In this document: positions 1 through 8,513 of the stretch, piece after piece
How the letters are laid out: every line of letters begins with the position of its first letter
Position numbering within the stretch: position 1 is the first letter of the stretch
Assembly: GCF_003732225.1 (NCBI RefSeq)
Contig: NZ_MOBJ01000008.1
Location: 124,001 to 188,000 of the forward strand
Length of the DNA: 64,000 nucleotides
Reading direction: 5' to 3'
Source: Pseudomonas brassicacearum
Lineage (GTDB): Bacteria > Pseudomonadota > Gammaproteobacteria > Pseudomonadales > Pseudomonadaceae
Position numbers and translations under genes: made by a program
The notes under the pieces: model-generated
Told to the model about the DNA's origin: nothing
Database searches by the model: none
The model's input: only the letters and a program-made list of their open reading frames with translations

Positions 1-381
1 GGCGCGCAGGGCCATGTCGGCGCAGTTTTCGCGGTAGAACACCAACGGAAAGGTTTCGCGGTCCTTGAGGCCCAGCAAAACCATGGCGGTGAGGCGCTCC
101 GGATCGACCTTGATGCCACTGATGTCGCAACCTTCGCGGGCCAGTGACTCGAGCAGGAAACGGCCCATGTGGTCATCGCCGACCCGACTCAACATCGCCG
201 ACTTCAGTCCCAGCCGGGCCGTGCCAAACGCAATGTTGGCGGATGAGCCGCCGAGGTACTTGGCGAAGCTTGAGACATCCTCCAGCCGCGCACCGACTTG
301 CTGTGCATAGAGGTCGACGCCAAGGCGCCCCAGGCAAATCAGATCCAATTGACGCCCACTGGCAAAACGAGTCTGGCCCAT
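1..381 (-). CDS. iolC: 5-dehydro-2-deoxygluconokinase IolC, N-terminal part (runs off the window)
   Basis: PfkB-family sugar kinase that phosphorylates 5-dehydro-2-deoxy-D-gluconate in myo-inositol catabolism in the cytoplasm. Only about the first 127 codons are present; the gene continues beyond base 1. The reading from the ATG at 381 contains LDLICLGRLGVDLYA, FAKYLGGSSANIAFG and ETFPLVFYRENCAD, which are characteristic of IolC rather than of generic ribokinases. In pseudomonads the family is usually a long fusion with a C-terminal DUF2090 domain, which cannot be checked here. It is divergent from the RpiR regulator at 694, and the shared 312-bp intergenic region carries an IolR-like operator. 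The remaining iol genes would be expected to the left. Confidence 0.88.
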   Translation of the reverse strand, partial: MGQTRFASGRQLDLICLGRLGVDLYAQQVGARLEDVSSFAKYLGGSSANIAFGTARLGLKSAMLSRVGDDHMGRFLLESLAREGCDISGIKVDPERLTAMVLLGLKDRETFPLVFYRENCADMALRA

Positions 382-485
382 GCTGGCTCCTGTTATTTTT
401 ATCAGCCTGCGTTCGGGGCTGTGGTCGCGCCGAACACTCTTGGTGGATGCAGACTAAAACGGGTGGAACCCACAAATCAATATTT

Positions 486-520
486 ATTCCATTAAATTTT
501 TACGTGGAATATTTTTTCCA
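486..520. promoter_or_regulatory. Candidate IolR operator between iolC and its regulator
   Basis: The iolC-regulator intergenic region holds GGAA-TATTTT-TTCC at 506-519, which is a perfect GGAA-N6-TTCC inverted repeat extended to TGGAA/TTCCA at 505-520. A second inverted pair, ATTCCA (486-491) and TGGAAT (505-510), overlaps it. From what I recall, GGAA-N6-TTCC is the motif described for RpiR-type IolR in rhizobia. The position, upstream of both divergent genes and in an AT-rich patch, fits a shared operator. Binding itself is inferred. Confidence 0.6.
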
Positions 521-693
521 ATAAACTTCTACAGAAGCGCTCCAGACACAGTGCATCGTTTCAGCAAATGTCTGGCTGACCCACGGCTCAAGATTTTATT
601 CACGCCTACCCTGTAGACTGCGCACAGCCAACCTATTGTCATGGGCAACGCTTCACCGAGCGGCCCTATAAGAACAAGCCAGAAGGATCATTT

Positions 694-1614
694 ATGTCCC
701 GCACCGATCAGCCGGCTACCGCCGAGACCACGCCGCAAAGCGACCTCGCCAGCTCCCCGATCAATGCCGAGCGCTTGCTGCAGCTGATCACCGACGAATA
801 CGAAAGCCTGCCGCGCCAGCTCAAACGCATCGCCAGCTACATGAGCCAGCAGAGCGACCGGATCATGGTCGACCGCATCAGCGATATCGCCCGCGAATGC
901 GAAGTGCACCCCTCGGCCATCGTGCGTTTCTCGCAACGCTTTGGTTTCAGCGGTTTCAGCGAAATGCAGGCATTGTTCCGCGAGGCGTACACCCACAAGA
1001 CCACGCCGGTGCAGAACTACCAGCAGCGTATTCGCAGCATGATCGCCAACAAGTCGCAGAAGGCCAGCGGCGGCGATCTGGCGCGCGAGTGCATCGACGC
1101 CACGCTGTCGGGCATCGAACGTCTGGGCCTGGAGCTGGATGACCAGTCCTTCGAGAAAGCCGTGGACCTGGTGGTGAATGCCGACAACATCTACGTGGTC
1201 GGGGTACGCCGCTCGTTCGCCGTGGCCGATTACCTGGTGTACAACCTGCAACACACCAACAAGCGCATTCACCTGGTCTCGGGACTGGGCGGCAGCTACC
1301 GCGAGCAAATGCGCAGCGTGCGGGCCAATGACCTGGTGATCGCCATCAGCTTCACGCCCTACGGCAAGGAAACCCAGCACTGCCTGCGCATTGCCCAGCA
1401 CCATCAGGCAAAAACCCTGATCATCACCGACAGCAACCTGTCACCGCTGGCCAAACGGGCGAACACGGTGTTGCTGGTCAATGAAGGTTCCTCGTTTGCG
1501 TTCCGCTCCTTGAGCGCGACCTTGTGCCTGTGCCAGGCACTGTTCATCGCCGTGGCCTATCGCCTGGAGCTGAAGATGGATGAAATTCACGAGCAGGTCG
1601 GGTTCGAGGACTGA
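694..1614 (+). CDS. iolR: MurR/RpiR-family transcriptional regulator of inositol catabolism
   Basis: A 306-aa DNA-binding regulator. Residues about 25-100 form the RpiR helix-turn-helix domain (DRISDIARECEVHPSAIVRFSQRFG). Residues about 140-280 form a SIS sugar-phosphate isomerase fold (VVGVRRSFAVADY, ISFTPYGKETQ, TLIITDSNLSPLA) that normally senses a phosphorylated sugar. The ATG at 694 follows AGAAGGA with good spacing. The gene faces away from iolC and a matching operator lies between them, so repression of the iol genes relieved by an inositol-pathway phosphate is the likely role. The last 28 bp overlap the convergent phospholipase gene. The family is clear; the name iolR rests on context. 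Confidence 0.82.
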   Translation: MSRTDQPATAETTPQSDLASSPINAERLLQLITDEYESLPRQLKRIASYMSQQSDRIMVDRISDIARECEVHPSAIVRFSQRFGFSGFSEMQALFREAYTHKTTPVQNYQQRIRSMIANKSQKASGGDLARECIDATLSGIERLGLELDDQSFEKAVDLVVNADNIYVVGVRRSFAVADYLVYNLQHTNKRIHLVSGLGGSYREQMRSVRANDLVIAISFTPYGKETQHCLRIAQHHQAKTLIITDSNLSPLAKRANTVLLVNEGSSFAFRSLSATLCLCQALFIAVAYRLELKMDEIHEQVGFED

Positions 1615-2489
1615 CCCTCACCGTCATGATGGGTATGGGTGTGGGCCTGCAACGAGCTCGGCACCCCGGCGCGAACCAAACCGCCCTCTTCGATCCAGGT
1701 CAGGGTCGATTGATAAGCGCGTTGCAGCAGTTGATCGGTCTGAGTGAAATCGAACACCGAAATCCCCAGCGGACACAGCGGCGCGACCACATGGATCGCT
1801 GCTCGCGGTGAGTACAGCTCAATGTCGCGCACCAGTTGACGCATGCTCATCAGGTTCAAGGTGTGCAACGCCAACGCCACCAGCCCTGATGGCGGACTGG
1901 GGCAGTCACAACCGAATCCGGTCGGCACCACCACAACCCGCGTCGCTCCCAGGTACACCGCACTGGCAATCGGTGTATTGCTGGCAACGCCGCCGTCGAT
2001 CAACAGCTTGTCGCCGATTTGCACACACGGAAACACCAATGGAATCGCCGCACTGGCCAGCAACGCCTGTTCGGCACTGCCGCTGGACAGCAGTTCTTCG
2101 GCGCCGGTGAGCAAATTGGTGGTGACGATGTACAGCGGCAGTTCGGTGTCTTCGATCTGCTTGAAGGGTAACGCCTTCCGCACCAGATGCTCCAGCGCCG
2201 CAGACTGCAACAGAAAGCCTCTGTGTCGAAAAATCGCCGACAGGCTGTCGAACAGCGAAAACGGAAACACATCGGACTTGCGCAAGCCACGCCAGAAGTC
2301 CGCCAGCTCGGCCACCCCTTGCGCAGTCGGTCGCGCAGCAAAGTACGCACCGTTGATCGCGCCGACCGAAGCACCGATCACCAGGTCGAATACAACGCCC
2401 GCTTCGACCAGCGCCTGCAACATGCCGACCTGAACCGCGCCAAGGCTGCCACCACCGGCGAGGACGAGTGCAGTTTTTTCCGCGGGCAT
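1587..2489 (-). CDS. Patatin-like phospholipase (RssA-type serine hydrolase)
   Basis: A 300-aa patatin-fold acyl hydrolase. It shows the glycine-rich oxyanion loop GGGSLGAVQVGML near residue 12, the nucleophile elbow GASVG near residue 40, and the catalytic Asp in DGGVASNTP near residue 165, giving a complete Ser-Asp dyad. There is no signal peptide, so it is probably cytosolic or membrane-peripheral. The C-terminus is His-rich (HTHTHHDGEG), which is unusual and could bind metal or simply be a tail. The gene is monocistronic and convergent with the RpiR gene, overlapping its 3' end by 28 bp. The substrate is unknown. Confidence 0.85.
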   Translation of the reverse strand: MPAEKTALVLAGGGSLGAVQVGMLQALVEAGVVFDLVIGASVGAINGAYFAARPTAQGVAELADFWRGLRKSDVFPFSLFDSLSAIFRHRGFLLQSAALEHLVRKALPFKQIEDTELPLYIVTTNLLTGAEELLSSGSAEQALLASAAIPLVFPCVQIGDKLLIDGGVASNTPIASAVYLGATRVVVVPTGFGCDCPSPPSGLVALALHTLNLMSMRQLVRDIELYSPRAAIHVVAPLCPLGISVFDFTQTDQLLQRAYQSTLTWIEEGGLVRAGVPSSLQAHTHTHHDGEGQSSNPTCS

Positions 2490-2632
2490 GGCAGACCTCC
2501 AGAACCACTCGGGTACTTAGACTCTCCAGCATAGCGGCTGGGCCCGATTGCACTCGGTTCGCCACCTGCGCATCAAGTGTTTGTGGCAGTGGCGAAGGTC
2601 ATGGGTTTGCCGCTAAATTGGCGGCGCACTGC

Positions 2633-2693
2633 CTAATGCCTGTCAGTTAAGCGTTGGCGCCCCAAAAGATCGCAGCCTGCGGCAGCTCCTACG
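2633..2693. repeat. Single REP-type half element with TAATGCC...GTTAAG flank
   Basis: CTAATGCCTGTCAGTTAAGCG at 2633 is followed by AAAAGATCGCAGCCTGCGGCAGCTCCTACG-type sequence at 2664-2693. The second part is one arm of the palindrome seen complete at 36374-36443. It lies between the phospholipase and GST genes; otherwise the 2490-2766 gap holds only the promoter and ribosome-binding site of the GST gene. Confidence 0.55.
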
Positions 2694-2766
2694 GATTTGC
2701 GTGCGGATTCGACTGCTCGGCGCACTGCCTGCGTTTATTCACTGCCCATTATCAGAGGAGCTGTAC

Positions 2767-3378
2767 ATGAAGCTGATCGGAATGCTCGATTCACCTTATG
2801 TAAGACGCGTCGCCATTAGCCTGAAGTCGCTGGACATCCCGTTCGAACACGCCTCGGTGTCGGTGTTCCGGCATTTTGCGCAGTTCCAGCAGATCAACCC
2901 GGTGGTCAAGGCTCCGACGCTGGTGCTGGACAACGGCGAAGTACTGATGGATTCGACCTTGATCATCGACTACCTGGAAGCCTTGAGCGGACCGGACAGA
3001 AGCCTGATGCCCGCGCCACTGGACCAGCGCCTGCGTTCGTTGCGGTTGATCGGCCTGGCCCTGGCGGCCTGCGAGAAATCGGTGCAGATCTATTACGAGC
3101 GCACTTTGCGGCCGGCCGAGAAACAGCATGAACCGTGGCTGGAACGCGTTGGCGGGCAGTTGCTGGCAGCGTATTCGGCGCTGGAGCAGGAACTGGACAA
3201 GCAGCCACTGAAGATGGATGGCTCCATCGGGCAGGACGGCATCACCCTCGCTGTGGCCTGGAGCTTCAGCAATCTGGTGGTGCCGGATCAGGTCAGTGAT
3301 GCGCAGTTTCCGAAGATCCGCGCGTTCACCGCCTACGCCGAACAGCTGCCGGCGTTCATCAGCACACCAATAACCTGA
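2767..3378 (+). CDS. Glutathione S-transferase family protein
   Basis: A 203-aa cytosolic GST. The N-terminal thioredoxin-fold domain (residues 1-78) has the start MKLIGMLDSPYVRRVAISL, the cis-proline segment VVKAPTLVLDNG and the glutathione-binding DSTLIIDYL. A helical C-terminal domain follows. An in-frame ATG-less extension to 2701 is possible, but the ATG at 2767 is preceded by GAGGAG at normal spacing and begins exactly where the family begins. The active-site Cys/Ser region reads DSPYVRR, so a serine may fill the catalytic position. No partner genes suggest a substrate. Confidence 0.85.
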   Translation: MKLIGMLDSPYVRRVAISLKSLDIPFEHASVSVFRHFAQFQQINPVVKAPTLVLDNGEVLMDSTLIIDYLEALSGPDRSLMPAPLDQRLRSLRLIGLALAACEKSVQIYYERTLRPAEKQHEPWLERVGGQLLAAYSALEQELDKQPLKMDGSIGQDGITLAVAWSFSNLVVPDQVSDAQFPKIRAFTAYAEQLPAFISTPIT

Positions 3379-3459
3379 AGAGCTCCTACAGAACCGGGCC
3401 ACTAGGGCTAATGGCATTCAGTGAAGGAAATACGTTCTGTAAAACGAAGCAAGTCTCGT

Positions 3460-3548
3460 GTGGGAGCGAGCTTGCTCGCGATGACGGTGTACCAGTCAAC
3501 ATTGATGTTGCATGTGATGGCCTCTTCGCGAGCAAGCTCGCTCCCACA
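3460..3548. repeat. REP pair (REPIN) of the GTGGGAGCGAGCTTGCTCGC class
   Basis: Two inverted REP arms, GTGGGAGCGAGCTTGCTCGCG on the left and its complement on the right, enclose about 45 nt. The left flank TTCTGTAAAACGAAGCAAG is shared with the two copies at 27.7-28.1 kb. The right flank is CTTTAACTGACTGGCGGTA. The element lies just beyond the 3' end of the DUF gene at 3581. Confidence 0.9.
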
Positions 3549-3580
3549 GGTTTCGCACTTTAACTGACTGGCGGTAGCCG

Positions 3581-3883
3581 CTAAGGCTTGGCTTTGTACC
3601 CTTCCTCCAACTGTCCCACCCGCAGCTGAATCACCTCCAGCACCGCACACCCTTCACGGGTAAGCAAATGCACACCACGGGTGACGCGGGTCAGGTCGCA
3701 ATCGGAAATGCCCTTGAGGGACAGGCTGGTCAAGGTGTCCATCAGGTCGCGAACCACCGTGAAACGGTGCGCGGCGCACGCAGCCAGGTCACTGAGTTCT
3801 TTGTGGGTGTTGATGAAGAGCACGGGGTTTGCGGAGTCGTAGGTGTCGACGGGGAGGTAGCGAGGCATGACTTGGTCGTTCAT
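3581..3883 (-). CDS. Small DUF6124/DUF3077-like protein of unknown function
   Basis: A 100-aa protein with no signal peptide and a helical pattern. It has an HRFTVVRDLMDTLTSLSLKG segment and a C-terminal GCAVLEVIQLRVGQLEEG segment. These align by eye with the protein at 27377 (VLHDTAAYRISAVTQLLENLAL and GCDLLDVIGRRLQAQV). The ATG at 3883 begins MNDQVMPRYLPVD, parallel to MARYMPITG in the paralogue, so the longer upstream reading is discarded. Families of this kind are multicopy in Pseudomonas genomes; no function is known to me. Nothing gene-like was seen in 3884-4226. Confidence 0.6.
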   Translation of the reverse strand: MNDQVMPRYLPVDTYDSANPVLFINTHKELSDLAACAAHRFTVVRDLMDTLTSLSLKGISDCDLTRVTRGVHLLTREGCAVLEVIQLRVGQLEEGYKAKP

Positions 3884-4226
3884 GGTTTTTACTCTTTGTT
3901 GAGCGTCCACCATTCGCGGCCAAACGAGAGAGGTGGCGGCTGTGCGAGGGTTGGCCGACCGGTAACGACCACACCGGCACACCCGAAGGTGTCCCGCACA
4001 CAGCTGCCATAACACAATGTTGCCAGACACAAAAAAAGCGTCTGCAACGGTGTTTTTGACGCTGAAGCGTGGTCATCGTCCGACCGGCCAAGGTCGTTCG
4101 CGGATTCTTTCCGCGAGTTCGAACTATAGGGCCCGACGCTGAGACGCGGCAACAGGGTACGTTGTCGGAAAGGTCTTGGAAAGTTGTGGGGTGATTTTGA
4201 GGACCGTGCGCCCCGCCGATCCCCCC

Positions 4227-4372
4227 GTAGCAGCTGCCGAGCCTGCGAGGCTGCGTTCGGCCGCGTAGCGGTCGTAAAATCCGGCAACGCGCTCTTTCAG
4301 GTAAACCGCGTATGCAGGATTTGCGAGGACTTCGTCCTCGAACGCAGCCTCGCAGGCTCGACAGCTGCTACG
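4227..4372. repeat. 145-bp palindromic repeat, copy 1
   Basis: The ends GTAGCAGCTGCCGAGCCTGCGAGGCTGCG and its near-complement face each other about 146 bp apart, and a small perfect palindrome GAGGACTTCGTCCTC sits to the right of centre. Copies at 31183 and 63334 share the arms and also the interior. The interior of this copy is in the opposite orientation to the other two. Confidence 0.85.
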
Positions 4373-4397
4373 ACGGGCCGCGCTTGTTTATGCATAG

Positions 4398-5471
4398 TCA
4401 AACCGCCCCCATCGCCACCCGCTGCACCAGCCCATCGGCATGACAAATCACCCGGTTACGCCCGGTGGTCTTGGCGGCATACAGCGCCTCATCGGCATCG
4501 TTGAGCCACTGCAGGGCTTCGCTGTGCATCGGGTCGAAGGCGGCCAAACCAATGCTCAGGCTGACTTTCAACGCCGGATTTTGCTCGTAACCCAGCCCCG
4601 AAAATCGATCACGCAAAGCGTCCATCGCCTGGGCAGCGTGGGCCAGAGGTACGTCAGGCAGGATCACGCAGAACTCATCCCCGCCATACCTCCCGGCCAC
4701 GTCACTCGCACGCAGGTTTTGTTTGAGGATTTTGCTCAGCTGACGCAACACGATATCGCCGGCCACATGGCCGTAACTGTCGTTGATGATCTTGAAGTGG
4801 TCGATGTCGATCAAGGCAATCGCACCGCCCCGTTGCTGGCGCTGACAACGCTGGAACTCGACGTCCAGCGCATCTTTCCAGGTGCCGTGATTCAACAGCC
4901 CGGTCAGGCTGTCGGTGCGGCTCAGGGCCAGCAGTTCGCGTTTGTGTCTGCCCAGCGTGTGGGCCTGGCGAAAGCAGATCCAGCCCAGCATCAAGGGGTA
5001 CAGCGTCAGCAACGGTAAGCAGGCATACAGCTGAACCGGACTGGTCTGCGGGATGAACATGGGGAAGAACAGCAGTAACCCAACCCCCATACCCAGCAGT
5101 TGAGCCACGGTACCGACAAGCAGAAAACGCAAGCCACCGAGGGCGACGTTGTTCATCGCCATCATCGACAACGTGGCAGTGCTGGGTAAGGGGTTGAACT
5201 GCATGGCAGCAACCCAGAACCCGCCCATGAACGCGTCGATCAAAATATTGCGGTGTTCACCACGATAAGGCGACGGCGAGCGGCGCGCCCACTGATAGGC
5301 CAGGTGCGGCCAGACAAGGCCGTTGAACAGCATCAGCGCCAACAGCCAATGCGGTGGCTTGAGTGGAATGATCGCCGCGCCCACGCAGAGCAGACCCAGG
5401 ACCATCCCCAGGGTTCGCGACGTGTAGAGCCTCCTTGCCAGTGAAAGTCCCTTTCCTCCATTTTGGTGCAT
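4398..5471 (-). CDS. MASE2-GGDEF diguanylate cyclase
   Basis: A 357-aa inner-membrane enzyme that would make cyclic di-GMP from two GTP. Residues about 12-170 are hydrophobic with several membrane segments and match the MASE2 sensor (LARRLYTSRTLGMVLGLLCVG) of the AdrA/DgcT type. Residues about 185-345 form the GGDEF domain with intact RYGGDEF and an allosteric I-site RASD five residues before it, so product inhibition is expected. No EAL domain is present. The gene is monocistronic and flanked by palindromic repeats on both sides. The ATG at 5471 has a weak ribosome-binding site, so the start could lie slightly further in. Confidence 0.9.
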   Translation of the reverse strand: MHQNGGKGLSLARRLYTSRTLGMVLGLLCVGAAIIPLKPPHWLLALMLFNGLVWPHLAYQWARRSPSPYRGEHRNILIDAFMGGFWVAAMQFNPLPSTATLSMMAMNNVALGGLRFLLVGTVAQLLGMGVGLLLFFPMFIPQTSPVQLYACLPLLTLYPLMLGWICFRQAHTLGRHKRELLALSRTDSLTGLLNHGTWKDALDVEFQRCQRQQRGGAIALIDIDHFKIINDSYGHVAGDIVLRQLSKILKQNLRASDVAGRYGGDEFCVILPDVPLAHAAQAMDALRDRFSGLGYEQNPALKVSLSIGLAAFDPMHSEALQWLNDADEALYAAKTTGRNRVICHADGLVQRVAMGAV

Positions 5472-5683
5472 AGGGGGACAAAGCTCCTCTTCACAACTGA
5501 CCTGAAACTTCGAGTAACTCAGACAGGGGTGTTGGGAGTCTATCAGGGCGAGATCAAATAGCCATCACCGCCCGGCGGCCCGAAATAGCCCTGTCGGCAG
5601 GCCCACTGTCGAAAATTTGACTATAAATGACAAGAGGCCTGCGTCGACGTTTGCTGTCAGATGCCAGCCATTACGCAACACGT

Positions 5684-5929
5684 TGTGGCGAGGGGGCTTG
5701 CCCTAATGCCGGTAAGTTAAGCCGCTACACGATCCGTAGCAGCTGGCGAAGCCTGCGTTCGGCTGCGCAGCGGCCGTAAACCCTGCCTCCATGGTTAACC
5801 TGAAAAAACGTGGTGTCTGATTTTACGACTGCTTCGCAGCCGAACGCAGGCTTCGCCAGCTGCTACGGGGAATGTGCCGAGCCCGAAATCCCTTAACTTA
5901 CCGGCATTAGGGCTTGCCCCCTCGCCACA
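5684..5929. repeat. Nested palindrome: REP-like element split by a second palindromic element
   Basis: The outer arms at 5684-5721 and 5892-5929 are near-perfect 38-bp inverted repeats. Each has a GGCGAGGGGGCTTGCCC REP core and then TAATGCCGGTAAGTTAAG. Inside them, 5736-5866 is a second palindrome with arms GTAGCAGCTGGCGAAGCCTGCGTTCGG and its complement. The 5472-5683 stretch holds only the promoter region of the cyclase gene. Confidence 0.85.
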
Positions 5930-5952
5930 GATCTCCGGGGTCACTGAGCGCT

Positions 5953-7452
5953 ATGAACATCCTCTACGACGAACGCATCGACGGTGCCCTGCCCCCGGTC
6001 GACAGGGATGCCTTGCTCAATGACTTGCGCGAGCAGGTGCCGGAACTGGACATTCTCTACCGCGAAGAAGAACTCAAACCCTACGAGTGCGACGGGCTCT
6101 CGGCCTATCGAACCACGCCGATGCTGGTACTGCTGCCGCGCACTCTTGAGCAGGTTCAGGCCGTGCTCAAACTCTGCCACGCCCGTCAGGTGCCGGTGGT
6201 GGCGCGTGGCGCGGGCACCGGGCTGTCCGGCGGTGCATTGCCGTTGGAAAAAGGCGTGTTGTTGGTGATGGCGCGCTTCAACCAGATTTTGCAGATCGAC
6301 CCCGCCGCCCGCACGGCACGGGTTCAGCCGGGGGTGCGCAACCTGGCGATTTCCCAGGCCGCTGCGCCGTTTGGCCTGTATTACGCGCCGGACCCGTCCT
6401 CGCAGATCGCCTGCTCGATTGGCGGTAATGTCGCGGAAAACGCCGGTGGCGTGCACTGCCTGAAATACGGCCTGACCGTCCACAATGTGCTGAAACTGGA
6501 AGTGCTGACGATTGAAGGCGAACACCTGACCTTGGGCTCGGACGCGCTGGACTCAGCGGGTTTTGACCTGTTGGCGCTGTTCAACGGCTCCGAGGGATTG
6601 CTGGGCATCATCACCGAAGTCACGGTCAAACTGCTGCCCAAACCACAGGCGGCCAAGGTGCTGCTGGCGAGTTTCGACTCCGTGGAAAAAGCCGGAGGCG
6701 CCGTGGCGGATATCATTGCCGCCGGGATCATCCCTGCGGGTCTGGAGATGATGGACAACCTGGCCTTGCGCGCCGCCGAAGACTTCATTCACGCCGGTTA
6801 CCCGGTGGACGCCGAGGCGATTCTGCTGTGTGAGCTCGATGGCGTCGAAGCCGATGTACGCGATGATTGCCTGCGGGTTCGCGCCGTGCTGGAACAGGCC
6901 GGCGCCAGTGAAGTGCGCCAAGCCCGTGACGAGGCGGAACGGGTGAGGTTCTGGGCCGGACGCAAAGCTGCGTTCCCGGCGATCGGGCGCTTGTCGCCGG
7001 ATTATTACTGCATGGACGGCACCATCCCGCGACGCGAGTTACCGGCTGTGCTTAAAGGCATTGCCGAGCTTGCCAGTGAATACGGCTTGCGGGTGGCCAA
7101 CGTGTTTCACGCCGGCGACGGCAACATGCACCCGCTGATCCTGTTCGACGCCAACCAACCCGGCGAGCTGGAACGCACCGAAGCCCTCGGCGGCAAAATC
7201 CTCGAACTCTGCGTCAAGGTTGGCGGCAGCATCACCGGCGAGCATGGTGTCGGCCGCGAGAAAATCAATCAGATGTGCGCGCAGTTCAATAGCGACGAGC
7301 TGACGGTTTTCCACGCGGTAAAAGTCGCCTTCGACGCCAACGGCCTGCTCAATCCCGGCAAGAACATTCCCACCCTGCACCGCTGCGCCGAGTTCGGCGC
7401 CATGCATGTCCATAACGGGCAACTGCCCTTCCCCGATCTGGAGCGTTTCTGA
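5953..7452 (+). CDS. glcD: Glycolate oxidase, FAD-linked subunit GlcD
   Basis: A 499-aa catalytic subunit that oxidises glycolate to glyoxylate, acting with GlcE and GlcF. The PCMH-type FAD-binding domain (residues about 50-235) shows ARGAGTGLSGGALP and PDPSSQIACSIGGNVAENAGG. The C-terminal cap has HAGDGNMHPLILF and ITGEHGVGREK, typical of FAD-linked oxidases. The ATG at 5953 gives the usual family length. The TGA overlaps the ATG of glcE by one base (TGATG), indicating translational coupling. Confidence 0.95.
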   Translation: MNILYDERIDGALPPVDRDALLNDLREQVPELDILYREEELKPYECDGLSAYRTTPMLVLLPRTLEQVQAVLKLCHARQVPVVARGAGTGLSGGALPLEKGVLLVMARFNQILQIDPAARTARVQPGVRNLAISQAAAPFGLYYAPDPSSQIACSIGGNVAENAGGVHCLKYGLTVHNVLKLEVLTIEGEHLTLGSDALDSAGFDLLALFNGSEGLLGIITEVTVKLLPKPQAAKVLLASFDSVEKAGGAVADIIAAGIIPAGLEMMDNLALRAAEDFIHAGYPVDAEAILLCELDGVEADVRDDCLRVRAVLEQAGASEVRQARDEAERVRFWAGRKAAFPAIGRLSPDYYCMDGTIPRRELPAVLKGIAELASEYGLRVANVFHAGDGNMHPLILFDANQPGELERTEALGGKILELCVKVGGSITGEHGVGREKINQMCAQFNSDELTVFHAVKVAFDANGLLNPGKNIPTLHRCAEFGAMHVHNGQLPFPDLERF

Positions 7453-8510
7453 TGCGTGCCGAACAGGACCGGGACGCCAACGCGGAGTTACTGGAGCAGA
7501 TCAACCAGGCCCGGGAGAATGCGACGCCGTTGCGCATTCAAGGCGCCAGCAGCAAAGCCTTCCTCGGTCGAGAAGTCGCTGGCGAAGTGCTCGATACCCG
7601 CATCCATCGCGGCATCGTCAGTTATGACCCGACCGAACTGGTCATCACTGCCCGCTGCGGTACACCGCTGAGGGAATTACTGGCAGCGCTGGATGCGGCC
7701 GGGCAAATGCTCCCCTGTGAACCGCCCTCCTTCGGTGAAAACGCCACCGTCGGCGGCATGATCGCTTCGGGGTTATCAGGTCCGCGTCGACCCTGGGCCG
7801 GCTCGGTGCGTGATTTCGTCCTCGGTACACGGCTGATCACCGGCAACGGCAAGCCGCTGCGTTTTGGCGGTGAGGTGATGAAAAACGTCGCCGGTTATGA
7901 CCTGTCGCGGTTGTTGACCGGCAGCTTCGGTTGCCTCGGCGTGATCACCGAAGTCTCGCTCAAGGTCCTGCCCAAACCGCGCCAATGCCTGAGCATCAGC
8001 CTGGAACTCGATAACACCCACGCCTTGAGCAAACTCGCCGAGTGGGGCCAGCAACCGCTGCCCATCAGCGCGGCGAGCCATGACGGGCAGCAATTGCACC
8101 TGCGGCTGGAGGGTGGCGAAGGTTCGGTCAGCGCCGCCCATCAGCGCCTCGGTGGCGAGGTGCTGGACGCTCAATACTGGGAGGCGTTGAATGAACAACA
8201 ACTGGCATTTTTCGATGAAGGCTTGCCACTGTGGCGTCTGTCATTGCCCAACAACCTCGGCCCGCTGACGCTGCCCGGCGAACAACTGATTGATTGGGCC
8301 GGCGCGCAACGCTGGTTGAAATCCGAGGCGCCGAACATTCAGTCGCTGGCCGCTGATCTGGGCGGCCATGCGACGTGCTACAGCCACGGTGTCAGCGACA
8401 GCCCGTTCCAGCCGTTGGTGCCGGCGTTGCTGCGTTACCACCAGCAGCTCAAGGCTCAACTCGACCCTCAGGGGTTGTTCAACCCTGGCCGGATGTACGC
8501 GGAGTTCTGA
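7452..8510 (+). CDS. glcE: Glycolate oxidase, FAD-binding subunit GlcE
   Basis: A 352-aa second flavin subunit of the glycolate oxidase complex. It has a single PCMH-like FAD domain (PLRIQGASSKAFLG, PSFGENATVGGMIASGLSGP, GEVMKNVAGYDLSRLLTGS). It lacks the long catalytic cap of GlcD, as is normal for GlcE. It starts inside the glcD stop codon and ends 3 bp before the glcF ATG, so the three genes form one coupled operon. Confidence 0.95.
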   Translation: MRAEQDRDANAELLEQINQARENATPLRIQGASSKAFLGREVAGEVLDTRIHRGIVSYDPTELVITARCGTPLRELLAALDAAGQMLPCEPPSFGENATVGGMIASGLSGPRRPWAGSVRDFVLGTRLITGNGKPLRFGGEVMKNVAGYDLSRLLTGSFGCLGVITEVSLKVLPKPRQCLSISLELDNTHALSKLAEWGQQPLPISAASHDGQQLHLRLEGGEGSVSAAHQRLGGEVLDAQYWEALNEQQLAFFDEGLPLWRLSLPNNLGPLTLPGEQLIDWAGAQRWLKSEAPNIQSLAADLGGHATCYSHGVSDSPFQPLVPALLRYHQQLKAQLDPQGLFNPGRMYAEF

Positions 8511-8513
8511 AGC

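Noticed and set aside
688..1404. Minus-strand 238-codon open frame
   Set aside because: It is the antisense shadow of the RpiR gene; composition is His/Val/Ala-biased, there is no ribosome-binding site, and the plus-strand domain match is clear.
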